Below, piece by piece: positions 36,088 to 46,135 of a stretch of DNA of 64,000 bases. A model generated the notes under the pieces. That model was not told the DNA's origin. It saw nothing but the letters and a program-made list of their open reading frames with translations, and did no database searches. The position numbers and the translations under genes were made by a program. The stretch covers positions 3,288,501 through 3,352,500 of the forward strand of contig NZ_CP107932.1 of the NCBI RefSeq assembly GCF_036032445.1, read 5' to 3'. The first letter of the stretch is position 1, and each line of letters begins with the position of its first letter. The stretch comes from Nocardia sp. NBC_00416. Lineage in GTDB: Bacteria > Actinomycetota > Actinomycetes > Mycobacteriales > Mycobacteriaceae.

Positions 36088-37245
36088 TCAGCCGACGCTG
36101 ACGACCGGTTCCCCGGTCCCGGCGTCCGCACCCATCTCCTCGGCGATCCGCATGGCCTCCTCGATGAGGGTTTCCACGATCTGCGCCTCGGGCACTGTTT
36201 TGACGACCTCGCCCTTGACGAAGATCTGCCCCTTGCCGTTGCCCGACGCCACGCCGAGATCGGCCTCCCGCGCCTCGCCCGGACCGTTGACCACGCAGCC
36301 CATGACCGCGACCCGCAGCGGCACCTCCAGGCCGTCCAGACCGGCGGTGACCTCGTTGGCGAGCGTGTACACGTCAACCTGGGCGCGGCCACACGACGGA
36401 CAGGACACGATCTCGAGTTTGCGGGGCCGCAGGTTCAGCGACTGCAGGATCTGATCGCCGACCTTCACCTCTTCGGCGGGCGGCGCGGACAGCGATACCC
36501 GGATGGTGTCGCCGATCCCCTCGCTCAGCAGCGCCCCGAACGCGACCGCGGATTTCACGGTGCCCTGGAAGGCCGGGCCCGCCTCGGTGACCCCGAGGTG
36601 CAGCGGATAGTCGGACTGCGCGGCCAGTTGCCGGTAGGCCTCGACCATGACCACCGGGTCATTGTGCTTGACCGAGATCTTGATATCACCGAACCCGTGC
36701 TCCTCGAACAGGCTCGCCTCCCACAGCGCCGATTCGACGAGGGCCTCCGGGGTCGCCTTCCCGTACTTGGCCAGCATCCGCTTGTCCAGGGAGCCGGCGT
36801 TCACGCCGATGCGGATCGGGATGCCGGCGGCTCCGGCCGCCTTGGCGACCTCGCCGACCCGACCGTCGAATTCCTTGATATTGCCGGGGTTCACCCGGAC
36901 CGCCGCGCAGCCCGCGTCGATCGCGGCGAAAATGTAGCGGGGCTGGAAGTGGATATCGGCGATCACCGGGATCTGCGATTTCTTCGCAATAATCGGCAGC
37001 GCGTCGGCGTCCTCCTGCCGCGGGCAGGCCACTCGGACGATATCGCAGCCCGACGCGGTCAGCTCCGCGATCTGCTGCAACGTCGCGTTCACATCGTGCG
37101 TTCTGGTCGTCGTCATCGACTGCACCGAGATCGGGTGGTCACTGCCCACACCGACACCACCCACCATCAGTTGACGGGTCCTGCGCCGCGGCGCGAGCAC
37201 CGCTGCGGGTGCGGTCGGCATCCCCAATCCGATTGTGCTGGTCAC
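36088..37245 (-). CDS. ispG: (E)-4-hydroxy-3-methylbut-2-enyl-diphosphate synthase
   Basis: Iron-sulphur enzyme of the MEP isoprenoid pathway making HMBPP. The 385-residue product has the TIM-barrel part [51 protein letters not shown], and the [4Fe-4S] ligands in [10 protein letters not shown] and [12 protein letters not shown]. Start GTG 37245 aligns with the mycobacterial protein. dxr, encoding an earlier enzyme of the pathway, lies 530 nt away on the opposite strand, whereas in M. tuberculosis the two are on the same strand. Confidence 0.95.
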   Translation of the reverse strand: MTSTIGLGMPTAPAAVLAPRRRTRQLMVGGVGVGSDHPISVQSMTTTRTHDVNATLQQIAELTASGCDIVRVACPRQEDADALPIIAKKSQIPVIADIHFQPRYIFAAIDAGCAAVRVNPGNIKEFDGRVGEVAKAAGAAGIPIRIGVNAGSLDKRMLAKYGKATPEALVESALWEASLFEEHGFGDIKISVKHNDPVVMVEAYRQLAAQSDYPLHLGVTEAGPAFQGTVKSAVAFGALLSEGIGDTIRVSLSAPPAEEVKVGDQILQSLNLRPRKLEIVSCPSCGRAQVDVYTLANEVTAGLDGLEVPLRVAVMGCVVNGPGEAREADLGVASGNGKGQIFVKGEVVKTVPEAQIVETLIEEAMRIAEEMGADAGTGEPVVSVG

Positions 37246-37413
37246 TTTCGGCTGCCTACTTTCGTACTGGTCCGGCCGGTCGGTGCCGAGTCTAGTCCGG
37301 CCCGACCGGGGCGCCGTCGAGACATCGGCAACAGTCGCGACCGGCACCGGCACGTCACCGGGCCGTAACCCGGCCGTTCACCGGGCGTCGTGGCAGCTGT
37401 CGGAAAGGTCCGG

Positions 37414-37677
37414 TTACCGCGGTTTGCGCCGCAGCAACACATCGCGGATCACGATCCCGATGAGCGCCACCGCGAATCCGATCAGGTAGAGATCCTCCAC
37501 CTTGCCGGAGTGGTTGCCGACGAGCATGCCCAACAGGATCAGGGCAACGACGATCGCCGCGACCCGGAACGTGGTGTGCGATTCGCCGCTCCAGCCCCAG
37601 GCCGCCGACGGAACCTCGGCGGGGTCCACCTTGGTGACGACTTTGTCGCTGGTGGTTTCGACTTCCGTGGCGGCCAC
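37414..37677 (-). CDS. DUF2631 small membrane protein
   Basis: An 87-residue protein with two hydrophobic helices (about 39-53 and 63-79). Seen: [20 protein letters not shown] and the link [20 protein letters not shown], ending [10 protein letters not shown]. This is the pattern of the actinobacterial DUF2631 family; function unknown. GTG 37677 follows GAGGAGGAG. It lies between ispG (168 nt after it) and dxr (divergent). Confidence 0.78.
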   Translation of the reverse strand: MAATEVETTSDKVVTKVDPAEVPSAAWGWSGESHTTFRVAAIVVALILLGMLVGNHSGKVEDLYLIGFAVALIGIVIRDVLLRRKPR

Positions 37678-37760
37678 GATCGCTCCTCCTCGAGAGAACG
37701 GATACTGCCCGATATCGTGGCATACGACCGCCCGTCGTAGCCAGCAGGGGCGCGGTCGGC

Positions 37761-37766
37761 GACAAT
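37761..37766 (+). promoter_or_regulatory. Candidate -10 of dxr
   Basis: GACAAT, 6 nt before GTG of dxr, a near match to TANNNT; no Shine-Dalgarno. Weaker than the other leaderless candidates. Confidence 0.35.
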
Positions 37767-37772
37767 GGGCGG

Positions 37773-38912
37773 GTGTCAGATCTCCGCAGAGTCCTCCTAC
37801 TCGGCAGCACCGGGTCCATCGGCACTCAGGCGCTCGAGGTGATCGCTGCCAATCCGGACAGATTCGAGGTCGTCGGCCTGGCCGCGGGCGGCGGGAACAC
37901 CGAACTGCTCGCCGCGCAGATGGCCGCCACCGGCACCACCCGGGTCGCCGTCGCCGATCCGGTCGCGGGGGCCGCACTGGGCGTGCCGTTCACGGGAGCC
38001 GGCGCGGTGACCGAATTGGTCCGTCGCACCGAAGCCGACGTCGTGCTCAACGCACTCGTCGGCTCGCTGGGCCTGGAACCGACGCTGGCGGCCCTGGAAA
38101 CGGGAGCCACCCTGGCGCTGGCGAACAAGGAGTCGCTGGTGGCCGGCGGATCGCTGGTCACCCGCGCGGCACGACCGGGGCAGCTCGTACCGGTCGATTC
38201 GGAGCATTCGGCGCTGGCGCAATGCCTGCGCGGCGGCCGGGCCGAGGAGGTCGGCAAACTCGTTCTCACCGCGTCCGGCGGCCCGTTCCGCGGCTGGACC
38301 ACCGAGATGCTGGACGGGGTGAACCCGGCCGAGGCGAAAACACATCCGACCTGGTCCATGGGGCCGATGAACACCCTGAACTCGGCGTCCCTGGTGAACA
38401 AGGGCCTCGAGTTGATCGAGACCCATCTGCTGTTCGGCATCCCCTACGACCGCATCGAGGTCACCGTGCACCCGCAGTCCATCGTGCATTCCATGGTGAC
38501 CTTCACCGACGGCTCCACCCTGGCCCAGGCGAGTCCGCCCGATATGAAATTGCCCATCGCGCTGGCGCTGGGCTGGCCGGACCGGGTCCCCGGAGCCGCC
38601 GCCGCGTGCGATTTCGGCACCGCCGCCACCTGGACCTTCGAGCCCGTGGACGATGCGGTGTTCCCCGCTGTGGAACTCGCCCGGGAGGCGGGTGTCGCGG
38701 GCGGCTGCGTCACCGCCGTGTACAACGCGGCCAACGAGGTCGCGGTACAGGCCTTCCTGGACGGCCGGATCCGCTTCACCGAGATCGTGCGCACGGTGGC
38801 GCAGGCGGTACGCGACGCCGACCAGTGGCGCGCCGAACCCAGCGAACTCGCCGAGGTGCTCGCGGCCGACGCTTGGGCGCGCGACCGTGCCCGTAACCTC
38901 GTACATCGGTAA
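37773..38912 (+). CDS. dxr: 1-deoxy-D-xylulose-5-phosphate reductoisomerase
   Basis: NADPH- and metal-dependent first committed step of the MEP isoprenoid pathway; target of fosmidomycin. The 379-residue product shows the nucleotide-binding [34 protein letters not shown], the metal/substrate region [26 protein letters not shown] loop ([10 protein letters not shown]), and [20 protein letters not shown] followed by [12 protein letters not shown]. Complete. Same order with rip1 as in actinobacteria. Confidence 0.96.
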   Translation: MSDLRRVLLLGSTGSIGTQALEVIAANPDRFEVVGLAAGGGNTELLAAQMAATGTTRVAVADPVAGAALGVPFTGAGAVTELVRRTEADVVLNALVGSLGLEPTLAALETGATLALANKESLVAGGSLVTRAARPGQLVPVDSEHSALAQCLRGGRAEEVGKLVLTASGGPFRGWTTEMLDGVNPAEAKTHPTWSMGPMNTLNSASLVNKGLELIETHLLFGIPYDRIEVTVHPQSIVHSMVTFTDGSTLAQASPPDMKLPIALALGWPDRVPGAAAACDFGTAATWTFEPVDDAVFPAVELAREAGVAGGCVTAVYNAANEVAVQAFLDGRIRFTEIVRTVAQAVRDADQWRAEPSELAEVLAADAWARDRARNLVHR

Positions 38913-38951
38913 TCCATGTCGCGGATAGTCGAGGCACGGCACGCGGGCGGT

Positions 38952-38957
38952 TACTGT
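38952..38957 (+). promoter_or_regulatory. -10 hexamer before the rip1 upstream ORF
   Basis: TACTGT, 6 nt before GTG 38964. It implies a transcript that begins at the upstream ORF rather than at rip1. Prediction only. Confidence 0.45.
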
Positions 38958-38963
38958 GGACAC

Positions 38964-39032
38964 GTGCTCGCGGCCGCTCCGGTCTCCGTGCGGGCCGGGA
39001 GTAATGATCTGCGCACCGCAGGAGGGCTGTAG
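38964..39032 (+). CDS. 22-residue leaderless upstream ORF of rip1
   Basis: GTG 38964 opens a 22-codon frame (VLAAAPVSVRAGSNDLRTAG, then GL) ending in TAG 5 nt before the ATG of rip1. The Shine-Dalgarno of rip1 (GGAGGG, 39021-39026) lies within its last codons, so ribosomes on this ORF would mask or deliver ribosomes to rip1. No family recognised; a coupling or regulatory role is inference. Confidence 0.45.
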   Translation: MLAAAPVSVRAGSNDLRTAGGL

Positions 39033-39037
39033 ACCAC

Positions 39038-40240
39038 ATGCTGTTCGTGTTGGGGTTCGTGCTGTTCGCCCTCGGCATCACGATTTCGATCGCGCTCCAC
39101 GAATGCGGGCATATGTGGACCGCCCAGGCCACCGGGATGAAGGTGCGCCGGTACTTCATCGGGTTCGGTCCCAAGATGTTCTCGTTCCGCCGCGGGGAAA
39201 CCGAGTACGGCGTGAAATGGCTGCCGCTCGGCGGCTTCTGCGATATCGCCGGAATGACCGCCCTCGATGAACTCGAACCCGAAGAGGTCGAGCGCGCCAT
39301 GTATCGGCAGCCCGCCTGGAAACGCCTGGTGGTGATGTCCGGCGGGATCGCGATGAACTTCCTGCTGGGTTTCCTGCTGATCGCCGTCCTGGCTGTCGGG
39401 TGGGGCCTGCCGAGCCTGAACCAGCCGCCGGAGACGACGCTCGGCGCGATGAGCTGCATCGCACCGCAGAACCCCGACCGCACCACCGGCCCCTGCACCG
39501 GTCAGGGCCCGGCGCAACGCGCCGGCCTGCAGCGGGGCGATGTGGTGACCGCAGTCAACGGCGAGGAAGTCGACACCTGGGACGAGTTCCAGACCTCGAC
39601 CCAGCAGCAGAACGGCCCGTTCACCTACACCATCGAACGCAACGGGCAGACGATGGACGTCGAGGTCGTCCCGGAGCGGACGATGCGTTACCCCCGCGAC
39701 GGCGGTCCCGGGCGCGAAGTGAGCGTCGTCGGCGTCGGCCAGGAGTTCTACGAACCGACCCAGTACGGCGTACTCGCCGCGATTCCCGCCTCGGCGGAGT
39801 TCACCGGCGAGATGTTCGTGCGAACCTTCCAGTCGCTGGCCCAGATGCCGGCGAAGGTGGCCTCACTGTGGGACGCGGTGACCGGGGGCGAGCGCGATCA
39901 GGACACCCCGGTCAGCGTGTACGGCGCCAGCAAGATCGGCGGCGAGACCGCCGAACGGGGCTACTGGAATATGTTCATCCTGGTCTTGGCCAGCCTGAAC
40001 TTCTTCCTCGGCGCGTTCAACATCCTGCCGCTGCTACCGCTGGACGGTGGCCATATCGCGGTGGTCCTGTACGAGAAGATCCGCAACACCATCCGCGGCT
40101 GGAAGGGTCTGGCCCCGGGCGCCCCGGTGGACTACCTGAAACTGCTCCCACTCACCTACGTCGCGGTGGTCGTCGGCGGCGCGTACATGCTGCTCACCCT
40201 CGCGGCCGACATCATGAATCCGATCGAGCTCTTTCCCTGA
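39038..40240 (+). CDS. rip1: Site-2 intramembrane zinc metalloprotease
   Basis: RseP/Rip1-type protease that cuts anti-sigma factors and other membrane proteins within the bilayer. The 400-residue product has the zinc motif HECGH (21-25) in the first helix, a central PDZ domain (about 130-225: GLQRGDVVTAVNGEEVDTWD) and the second active-site motif FNILPLLPLDGGH near the C terminus. Length is like Rv2869c. ATG 39038 follows GGAGGG. Downstream of dxr as in mycobacteria, where Rip1 also affects envelope lipids. Confidence 0.93.
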   Translation: MLFVLGFVLFALGITISIALHECGHMWTAQATGMKVRRYFIGFGPKMFSFRRGETEYGVKWLPLGGFCDIAGMTALDELEPEEVERAMYRQPAWKRLVVMSGGIAMNFLLGFLLIAVLAVGWGLPSLNQPPETTLGAMSCIAPQNPDRTTGPCTGQGPAQRAGLQRGDVVTAVNGEEVDTWDEFQTSTQQQNGPFTYTIERNGQTMDVEVVPERTMRYPRDGGPGREVSVVGVGQEFYEPTQYGVLAAIPASAEFTGEMFVRTFQSLAQMPAKVASLWDAVTGGERDQDTPVSVYGASKIGGETAERGYWNMFILVLASLNFFLGAFNILPLLPLDGGHIAVVLYEKIRNTIRGWKGLAPGAPVDYLKLLPLTYVAVVVGGAYMLLTLAADIMNPIELFP

Positions 40241-40386
40241 CCGGCGACCGGAATCCGTCGCGCCGAATCGTCCATTCGAGTATCGACCGACATGACCGAC
40301 GGATCGAAAACCTGGACCATCCGGAGTACCTGCTCGGCGCAGACCGAACACCCTGCGGATAAGCCCGCACTTCCTCACCCGGCTGG

Positions 40387-41598
40387 TCAGCGGGCCGTGG
40401 TGTCCTTGTCCTCGATGACATCGACCACGTATTCGGCGATCGCGAGCGAGGAGGTCGCCGCGGGCGACGGTGCGTTGCGGACGGCGGTCACCGCGCCGAG
40501 CCGGTCGATCCGGAAATCGTCCACGAGAGTGCCGTCGGCGTCGAGGGCCTGCGCCCGCACGCCGCTGCCCCCGCGCACCACATCCGCGGCGCCGATCGCC
40601 GGAATGTAGCGCTGCGCCTTGCGCATGTACGCCGTCGCGGACAGCGAGCCGTATATCTCCTCGACCCCGGTGCGCCAGTGCTGCCGCGCCATCCGCCGGA
40701 ACCCGGGCCAGCGCAGCGTATCCGCGAAGTCGCGCGCCGAGAGATGGGAGCGCCGATAGCCTTCCCGCGCGAAGGCCAGCACCGCGTTCGGCCCCACTTC
40801 CACCGCCCCGGAGACACGACGCGTGAAATGCACGCCCAGGAACGGGTATCGCGGATCAGGCACCGGATACACCAGGCCGCGCACCATATCCGCTTTCGCG
40901 GCGACCACATTCATGTACTCGCCGCGGAACGGGACGATTCGTGGACCGGGTTCGGCTCCCGCCAGACCGGCGACGGTATCGGCGTGCAGTCCGGCACAGA
41001 CGATCACGCGGTCCGCGCGCAGCACCTCCTGGCCCATCACGACCTCGATCCCCGACGCGGTCCGCGTGATCCCGTCGACGCTGCGCGACAACCACACCTC
41101 GCCACCGGCCGCCACCAGATCCGCGGCATAGGACTCGGCCACCCGGCGGAAATCGGTGATGGCGGTGCGCGGCGAATACAGGGCGGCGATTCCCTCCGCG
41201 AACGGCTCGATATCCCGGATCTCCGACCGGTTCACCCTGCGCAGCTCCGGAACGGCGTTATCACCCGCGCGTGCCTCCAGCGCGTTCAATCGCGGTATTT
41301 CCTCGTCGTCCACCGCGACCACGAGTTTGCCGCATTCTTCGTAGGGCAGCCCGCGCTCGGTGCAGTAGTCCCGCAGCAACGACCGACCCCGTGCGCACAG
41401 CACGGCCTTCAGACTTCCCGGCTGATAGTAGATCCCGGCGTGCACCACTCCAGAGTTGTGACCGGTCTGATGTGCCGCGACGTGATCTTCCTTCTCCAGC
41501 ACCACGATTCGGTCTCCGGGGCGCCGGTGGGCAAGCTCCCGGCCGATGGCCAGGCCCACGATTCCGGCTCCGACGATCGCGACAACCTGATCGGCCAT
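40387..41598 (-). CDS. lhgO: L-2-hydroxyglutarate oxidase
   Basis: FAD enzyme oxidising L-2-hydroxyglutarate to 2-oxoglutarate, electrons going to the quinone pool. The 403-residue product has FAD-binding VAIVGAGIVGLAIGRELAHR, VVLEKEDHVAAHQTGHNSGV with VHAGIYYQPGSLKA, and late YPFLGVHFTRRVSGAVEVGP. This fits LhgO rather than glycine oxidase. ATG 41598 follows GGAGAAC. Convergent with rip1. Confidence 0.9.
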   Translation of the reverse strand: MADQVVAIVGAGIVGLAIGRELAHRRPGDRIVVLEKEDHVAAHQTGHNSGVVHAGIYYQPGSLKAVLCARGRSLLRDYCTERGLPYEECGKLVVAVDDEEIPRLNALEARAGDNAVPELRRVNRSEIRDIEPFAEGIAALYSPRTAITDFRRVAESYAADLVAAGGEVWLSRSVDGITRTASGIEVVMGQEVLRADRVIVCAGLHADTVAGLAGAEPGPRIVPFRGEYMNVVAAKADMVRGLVYPVPDPRYPFLGVHFTRRVSGAVEVGPNAVLAFAREGYRRSHLSARDFADTLRWPGFRRMARQHWRTGVEEIYGSLSATAYMRKAQRYIPAIGAADVVRGGSGVRAQALDADGTLVDDFRIDRLGAVTAVRNAPSPAATSSLAIAEYVVDVIEDKDTTAR

Positions 41599-41654
41599 AC
41601 GACGTTCTCCTCACACCACATCCATCTGTGCGGATACGAGCCCACAGGTACAGC

Positions 41655-42764
41655 TCAGCCCTCGGCCGCCAACTGGCCACAGGCCGCAGCGATCTCCTGG
41701 CCGCGGGTATCGCGGACCGTGCACGGCACCCCCTGCGCCTCGACCCGGCGGACGAACTCCCGTTCGACCGGTTTCGGGCTGGCATCCCATTCACTGCCCG
41801 GAGTGGGGTTGAGCGGAATCACGTTCACGTGCACACGGGCACCGAGGGCCTTGTGCAGTTTCGCCCCCAGCATGTCCGCCCGCCACGGCTGATCGTTGAT
41901 ATCGCGGATCAACGCGTATTCGATGGACACCCGGCGACCGGATTTATCGGCGTAGTACCGCGCGGCGTCGAGGACCTCGGCCACCGGCCAGCGGTTGTTC
42001 ACCGGGACCAGGGTGTCGCGCAGTTCGTCGTCCGGGGTGTGCAGAGATACCGCGAGCGTCACCGAGAGATCCTCGTCGGCGAGTTTGCGGATCGCCGGTG
42101 CCAAGCCGACGGTGGACACCACGACGTTGCGCTGGGAGATGCCGAGACCGTCCGGAGCAGGCGCGGTGATACGACGGACCGCGTTCACCACCCGCTTGTA
42201 GTTCGCCAGCGGCTCCCCCATGCCCATGAAGACGATATTCGACAGTCGTCCGGGTCCACCGGATACCGCCCCGTCGCGGAGGTCGGCGGCGGCGGCACGT
42301 ACCTGGTCGACTATCTCGGCGGTGGAGAGATTGCGGTTCAGGCCGCCCTGTCCGGTGGCGCAGAACGGGCAGGCCATGCCGCAGCCGGCCTGGCTGGAGA
42401 TGCACAGGGTGGCCCGGTCGGGATAGCGCATGAGGACGCTTTCCAGCAGGGTGCCGTCACCGGCGCGCCACAGCGTCTTGCGCGTCTCACCGCTGTCGCA
42501 GACCACCTGCCGCAGCGCGGTGAGCAGCGGCGGGAACAGCGACTCGGCCACCTTCTCCCGCACCGCGGCGGGCAGATCGGTCATCTCCGCCGGATCGGCC
42601 TGCAGCCTGGCGTAGTACTGGCGGGCGATCTGGTCGGCCCGGAATTTCGGCAGTCCGAGTTCGGCCATCGCGGCACGACGGCCGTCGGCATCGAGGTCGG
42701 CCAGATGGCGCGGCGGCATACCACGGCGTGGAGCGTCGAAAACCAGGGGCAAGGAGACGGTCAT
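41655..42764 (-). CDS. rlmN: 23S rRNA/tRNA (adenine-C2) methyltransferase
   Basis: Radical-SAM enzyme that methylates A2503 of 23S rRNA and A37 of some tRNAs. The 369-residue product contains the cluster motif [23 protein letters not shown] before it, [39 protein letters not shown] and, near the C terminus, [18 protein letters not shown] with the second catalytic Cys. Length typical. Equivalent to Rv2880c; here separated from cdsA by the oppositely oriented lapA-like gene. Confidence 0.95.
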   Translation of the reverse strand: MTVSLPLVFDAPRRGMPPRHLADLDADGRRAAMAELGLPKFRADQIARQYYARLQADPAEMTDLPAAVREKVAESLFPPLLTALRQVVCDSGETRKTLWRAGDGTLLESVLMRYPDRATLCISSQAGCGMACPFCATGQGGLNRNLSTAEIVDQVRAAAADLRDGAVSGGPGRLSNIVFMGMGEPLANYKRVVNAVRRITAPAPDGLGISQRNVVVSTVGLAPAIRKLADEDLSVTLAVSLHTPDDELRDTLVPVNNRWPVAEVLDAARYYADKSGRRVSIEYALIRDINDQPWRADMLGAKLHKALGARVHVNVIPLNPTPGSEWDASPKPVEREFVRRVEAQGVPCTVRDTRGQEIAAACGQLAAEG

Positions 42765-42899
42765 AGTGCTACCAGTGTGGCATCTCGGCGAATGTGACCT
42801 GTGCCGAGCCGTCCACCACTGGATACATCATCTGGATCGAGACCGACCGGCGGGCCGGAAATCCGTGCGGAGCCGATAGCTGTCGGCAATCATCGACAT

Positions 42900-43292
42900 A
42901 TGGCGACCTCCGATGACCGAACACCCGAAACGGGCGCACTGCCGAAGAACAGCCCTCCCCCGGGCGTACCGGGCGAGCCCGCCGGAAATGAACCCGCCCC
43001 CGACTCCCCCGGCCGCAAACCAGCGGGCAGGCGCGGTCGGCGCAAGGAAATCGGGAAGTCCCGCGTAGGCAACACATGGATCGCGCTGATCGTGGCGGCG
43101 CTGCTCGGGATCATCCTGCTGATCTTCATCTTGCAGAACTCCGAGAGCACCGAGGTCGAGATGCTGTTCTGGAAGTTCTCGTTGCCGTTGGGCGTGACGA
43201 TCCTGCTGTCGGTGATCGCCGGAGCCCTGGTGATGGCGCTGGTAGGCGGTGTCCGGATCGTCCAACTGCGCCGCGCGGTCCACCGGGACTGA
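42900..43292 (+). CDS. LapA-like DUF1049 membrane protein
   Basis: A 130-residue protein with a Pro/Gly-rich N-terminal 45 residues, then two membrane helices (about 58-79 and 93-117). The link ILQNSESTEVEMLFWKFSLP is diagnostic of the LapA/DUF1049 family. In E. coli LapA works with LapB in envelope assembly; a role here is unknown. ATG 42900. Divergent from rlmN and convergent with cdsA. Confidence 0.87.
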   Translation: MATSDDRTPETGALPKNSPPPGVPGEPAGNEPAPDSPGRKPAGRRGRRKEIGKSRVGNTWIALIVAALLGIILLIFILQNSESTEVEMLFWKFSLPLGVTILLSVIAGALVMALVGGVRIVQLRRAVHRD

Positions 43293-43317
43293 ACCGGCTC
43301 ACCGCACCGGGCTCGGC

Positions 43318-44328
43318 TCAGATCAGGGTGCTGAGCACCAGCCAGGACACGAAGGCCGAGGGCAGCATGGAATCGAGCCGGTCCATGATCCCGCCGTGGC
43401 CGGGCAGCATGGTGCCCATATCCTTGATCCCCAACTCGCGTTTGATCTGCGATTCGATCAGATCGCCCAGGGTCGCCACGACCACCAGGCCGATACCCAG
43501 GACCACACCGATCATCGAATTGGCGTCGAGCAGCAGGGTGACGGTCAGCAGACCGCCGATGATCGCGAACAACAGCGATCCGCAGAAGCCCTCCCAGGAC
43601 TTCTTCGGGCTGATCGAGGGCACCATCGGATGGCGGCCGAACAGTACCCCGGCGACGTAGCCGCCGACATCGGAGCACACCACCAGGATCATGAAGGTCA
43701 GCACCCGCAGGTTGCCGTCCGGATCCTCCAGCAGCAACAGCACCGCGAACGAGGCCAGCAGCGGAATCCACGCCAGCGTGAAGACAGCGATGGCGGTATC
43801 GCGCAGGAAATTGCGCGGGGCAGTACGCAGGCCGTGATCGAACAGCCGCCACACCATGCAGACCAGCGCCGTCGCCGCGAACGAACCGGCCACACCGCCC
43901 GGCCCGAACGGCCAGCCCAGCCAGAACACCGCCTGACCGCCGACGATCAGCGGTGTCCGGGGTACCAGGACATCCGCCTCGCGCAGCCGTTTGGCGACCT
44001 CCCAGGTGGCGATGCCCACCGCCACACCGGCCACGCCGATGAACACCTTGGGCACGAACAGCAGGATCGCGATCAGCGACACCCCGAGGGCCAGGCCGAC
44101 CGCCAGGGCCGCGGGTAAGTTCCGCCCGGCGCGGGAACGCCGCGGCGCGGCGCCCTCGGGCGCGCCGGTCGATGCCGGTGTCGGTTCGGATATGCCCTCG
44201 GCCGGCGGCTGCGGTCGGGCCGCACCGGTCGCGGCGGCTTTCTCGGCCACGATTGTCCCGTCGCTCAACTCGTCGTCGTTCCGTTCGTTCCCACCCGAAG
44301 CGGGCGTAGCTCGCTCCGCTGTACCCAT
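43318..44328 (-). CDS. cdsA: Phosphatidate cytidylyltransferase
   Basis: Makes CDP-diacylglycerol, the precursor of phosphatidylinositol, cardiolipin and phosphatidylethanolamine, in the inner membrane. The 336-residue product has a charged Ala/Pro-rich N-terminal 70 residues, about 7-8 hydrophobic helices and the family signature at the C terminus: SQIKRELGIKDMGTMLPGHG followed by GIMDRLDS. ATG 44328 was chosen; an upstream extension is not conserved. Downstream of frr, 187 nt apart. Confidence 0.93.
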   Translation of the reverse strand: MGTAERATPASGGNERNDDELSDGTIVAEKAAATGAARPQPPAEGISEPTPASTGAPEGAAPRRSRAGRNLPAALAVGLALGVSLIAILLFVPKVFIGVAGVAVGIATWEVAKRLREADVLVPRTPLIVGGQAVFWLGWPFGPGGVAGSFAATALVCMVWRLFDHGLRTAPRNFLRDTAIAVFTLAWIPLLASFAVLLLLEDPDGNLRVLTFMILVVCSDVGGYVAGVLFGRHPMVPSISPKKSWEGFCGSLLFAIIGGLLTVTLLLDANSMIGVVLGIGLVVVATLGDLIESQIKRELGIKDMGTMLPGHGGIMDRLDSMLPSAFVSWLVLSTLI

Positions 44329-44515
44329 TGTGCGGCAGTTCGCCGACCAGGGGGCCGGGTGAACTGCCGGTCCGGTGTCAGTAAATATCGGACACCGCGC
44401 TCCGCGCGCCACCTACCGCTCGTGCCGCTCTCGGACGATCCTGCGCGTTCGCGAGACCTGACGCGCCTGGCAAGGTACCACCGCCGAATCGGCGGTTTCC
44501 TCGCCCGGCCACCTA

Positions 44516-45073
44516 TCAGACCTCGAGCAGCTCGGATTCCTTGTGCTTCACCAGTTCGTCTATCTGGGTGACGTATCTGGCGGTGGTCTTGTCGAGTTCC
44601 TTCTCGGCCCGCCCGACCTCGTCCTCGCCGGCTTCGCCGTCCTTCTGGATACGCCCCAGCTCCTCCATGGCCTTGCGGCGCACGTTGCGAACGGCGACTT
44701 TGGCGTCCTCGCCCTTCTGCTTGGACTGTTTGACCAGTTCGCGGCGCCGCTCCTCGGTGAGCTGCGGGATACTGATCCGCAGGATGTCGCCGTTGTTGGT
44801 CGGGTTCACGCCCAGGTCGGAGTTGCGGATCGCGGTCTCGATCGGTCCCAGCTGCGCCTGCTCGTACGGCTTGACCACCACCATCCGCGGTTCCGGCACG
44901 GTGATACTCGACATCTGGGTGATCGGGGTCGGCGATCCGTAGTAGTCGACCACGACCCGGGAGAACATCCCCGGATTCGCGCGCCCGGTACGGATTCTGC
45001 CGAGATCGTCCTTCGCCACCGAGACGGCCTTCTCCATCTTCTCCTCGGCGTCGAAGAGCGCTTCTTCAATCAC
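44516..45073 (-). CDS. frr: Ribosome recycling factor
   Basis: Splits post-termination ribosomes together with EF-G. The 185-residue length equals the mycobacterial protein. Seen: [60 protein letters not shown] and [23 protein letters not shown] 45073 was chosen over the in-frame GTG 45088 because GGAGGAAA stands just before it and the family starts at this point. Follows pyrH by 51 nt. Confidence 0.96.
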   Translation of the reverse strand: MIEEALFDAEEKMEKAVSVAKDDLGRIRTGRANPGMFSRVVVDYYGSPTPITQMSSITVPEPRMVVVKPYEQAQLGPIETAIRNSDLGVNPTNNGDILRISIPQLTEERRRELVKQSKQKGEDAKVAVRNVRRKAMEELGRIQKDGEAGEDEVGRAEKELDKTTARYVTQIDELVKHKESELLEV

Positions 45074-45124
45074 GACCGTTTCCTCCACTGCGTCGTCATC
45101 GTCATGACCCGCGGGCCCGCGGTA

Positions 45125-45853
45125 TCAGGATCGAACCAATGTGCCGATCTTCTCACCGGCCACAGCCCGGGCGATATTGCCCTTGGTCAACAAATTGAAC
45201 ACCAGCATCGGCATCTGGTTGTCCATGCACAAACTGAACGCCGTCGCGTCGGCGACCTTCAGATCGCGTTCGATCACTTCTTTGTGCGTGATCTCCTGGT
45301 ACATGGTGGCGTCGGGGTCCAGTCGCGGATCAGCGTTGAAGACACCGTCGACGGCCTTGGCCATCAGCACCACTTCGGCGCCGATCTCGAGCGCCCGCTG
45401 CGCGGCGGTGGTGTCGGTCGAGAAGTACGGCATGCCCATCCCGGCGCCGAAGATCACCACACGCCCCTTCTCCAGATGCCGCTTGGCCCGCAACGGCAGA
45501 TAGGGTTCGGCCACCTGCCCCATGGTGATCGCGGTCTGCACCCGGGTGTCGACGCCCTGCTTCTGCAGGAAATCCTGCAGTGCGAGGCTGTTCATGACCG
45601 TCCCGAGCATGCCCATGTAATCGGAGCGGGCCCGTTCCATACCGCGCTCCTCGAGTTCGGCGCCGCGGAAGAAGTTCCCGCCGCCGATCACCACGGAGAC
45701 CTGCACGCCGGTGGCCACCACCTCGGCGATCTGCTCCGCCACGGTCTCCACCACATCGGGATCCAGGCCCACCGTGCCACCGCCGAACATCTCACCGCCG
45801 AGCTTCAGCAGTACCCGGCGATATCCTGGGCGGTCGGTCCCCGGGTGCGTCAT
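45125..45853 (-). CDS. pyrH: UMP kinase
   Basis: Phosphorylates UMP to UDP; hexameric bacterial enzyme of the amino-acid kinase fold. The 242-residue product shows [71 protein letters not shown] and [19 protein letters not shown] 45853 follows GAAGGAGA. Forms the pyrH-frr unit conserved in bacteria; separated from tsf by a terminator. Confidence 0.96.
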   Translation of the reverse strand: MTHPGTDRPGYRRVLLKLGGEMFGGGTVGLDPDVVETVAEQIAEVVATGVQVSVVIGGGNFFRGAELEERGMERARSDYMGMLGTVMNSLALQDFLQKQGVDTRVQTAITMGQVAEPYLPLRAKRHLEKGRVVIFGAGMGMPYFSTDTTAAQRALEIGAEVVLMAKAVDGVFNADPRLDPDATMYQEITHKEVIERDLKVADATAFSLCMDNQMPMLVFNLLTKGNIARAVAGEKIGTLVRS

Positions 45854-46091
45854 CGGCTGGCGTCTCCTTCGGCGATCGGTGTTCACGGTGGTCGTACTCG
45901 AGGTGGCGGCGGGCGCACGGTGACCGCCGCGAACGGCGTCACCCGCTGCCTCCGCCGGCCGGGCCCGCGCGCGAAGTTCCACGACGGACCGTGCGAAAAG
46001 AAAGCGGCCTCTATCCTGCCCTACTCGCCCGGGCGCCCGGGGACGAGGGGGCCGCTCCGGGACCGGCTCGGACGCCGATCTCAGAACGAAA

Positions 46092-46118
46092 CCCCCGTCG
46101 CGGCAGAGACGACGGGGG
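46092..46118 (-). terminator. Rho-independent terminator of tsf
   Basis: On the minus strand a 9-bp stem (CCCCCGTCG ... CGACGGGGG, loop 9 nt) is followed by TTTCGTTC. It is 17 nt past the tsf stop. One of few stems here with a T-rich tail. Confidence 0.85.
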
Positions 46119-46135
46119 CTTTCGTGAAAATCCGA

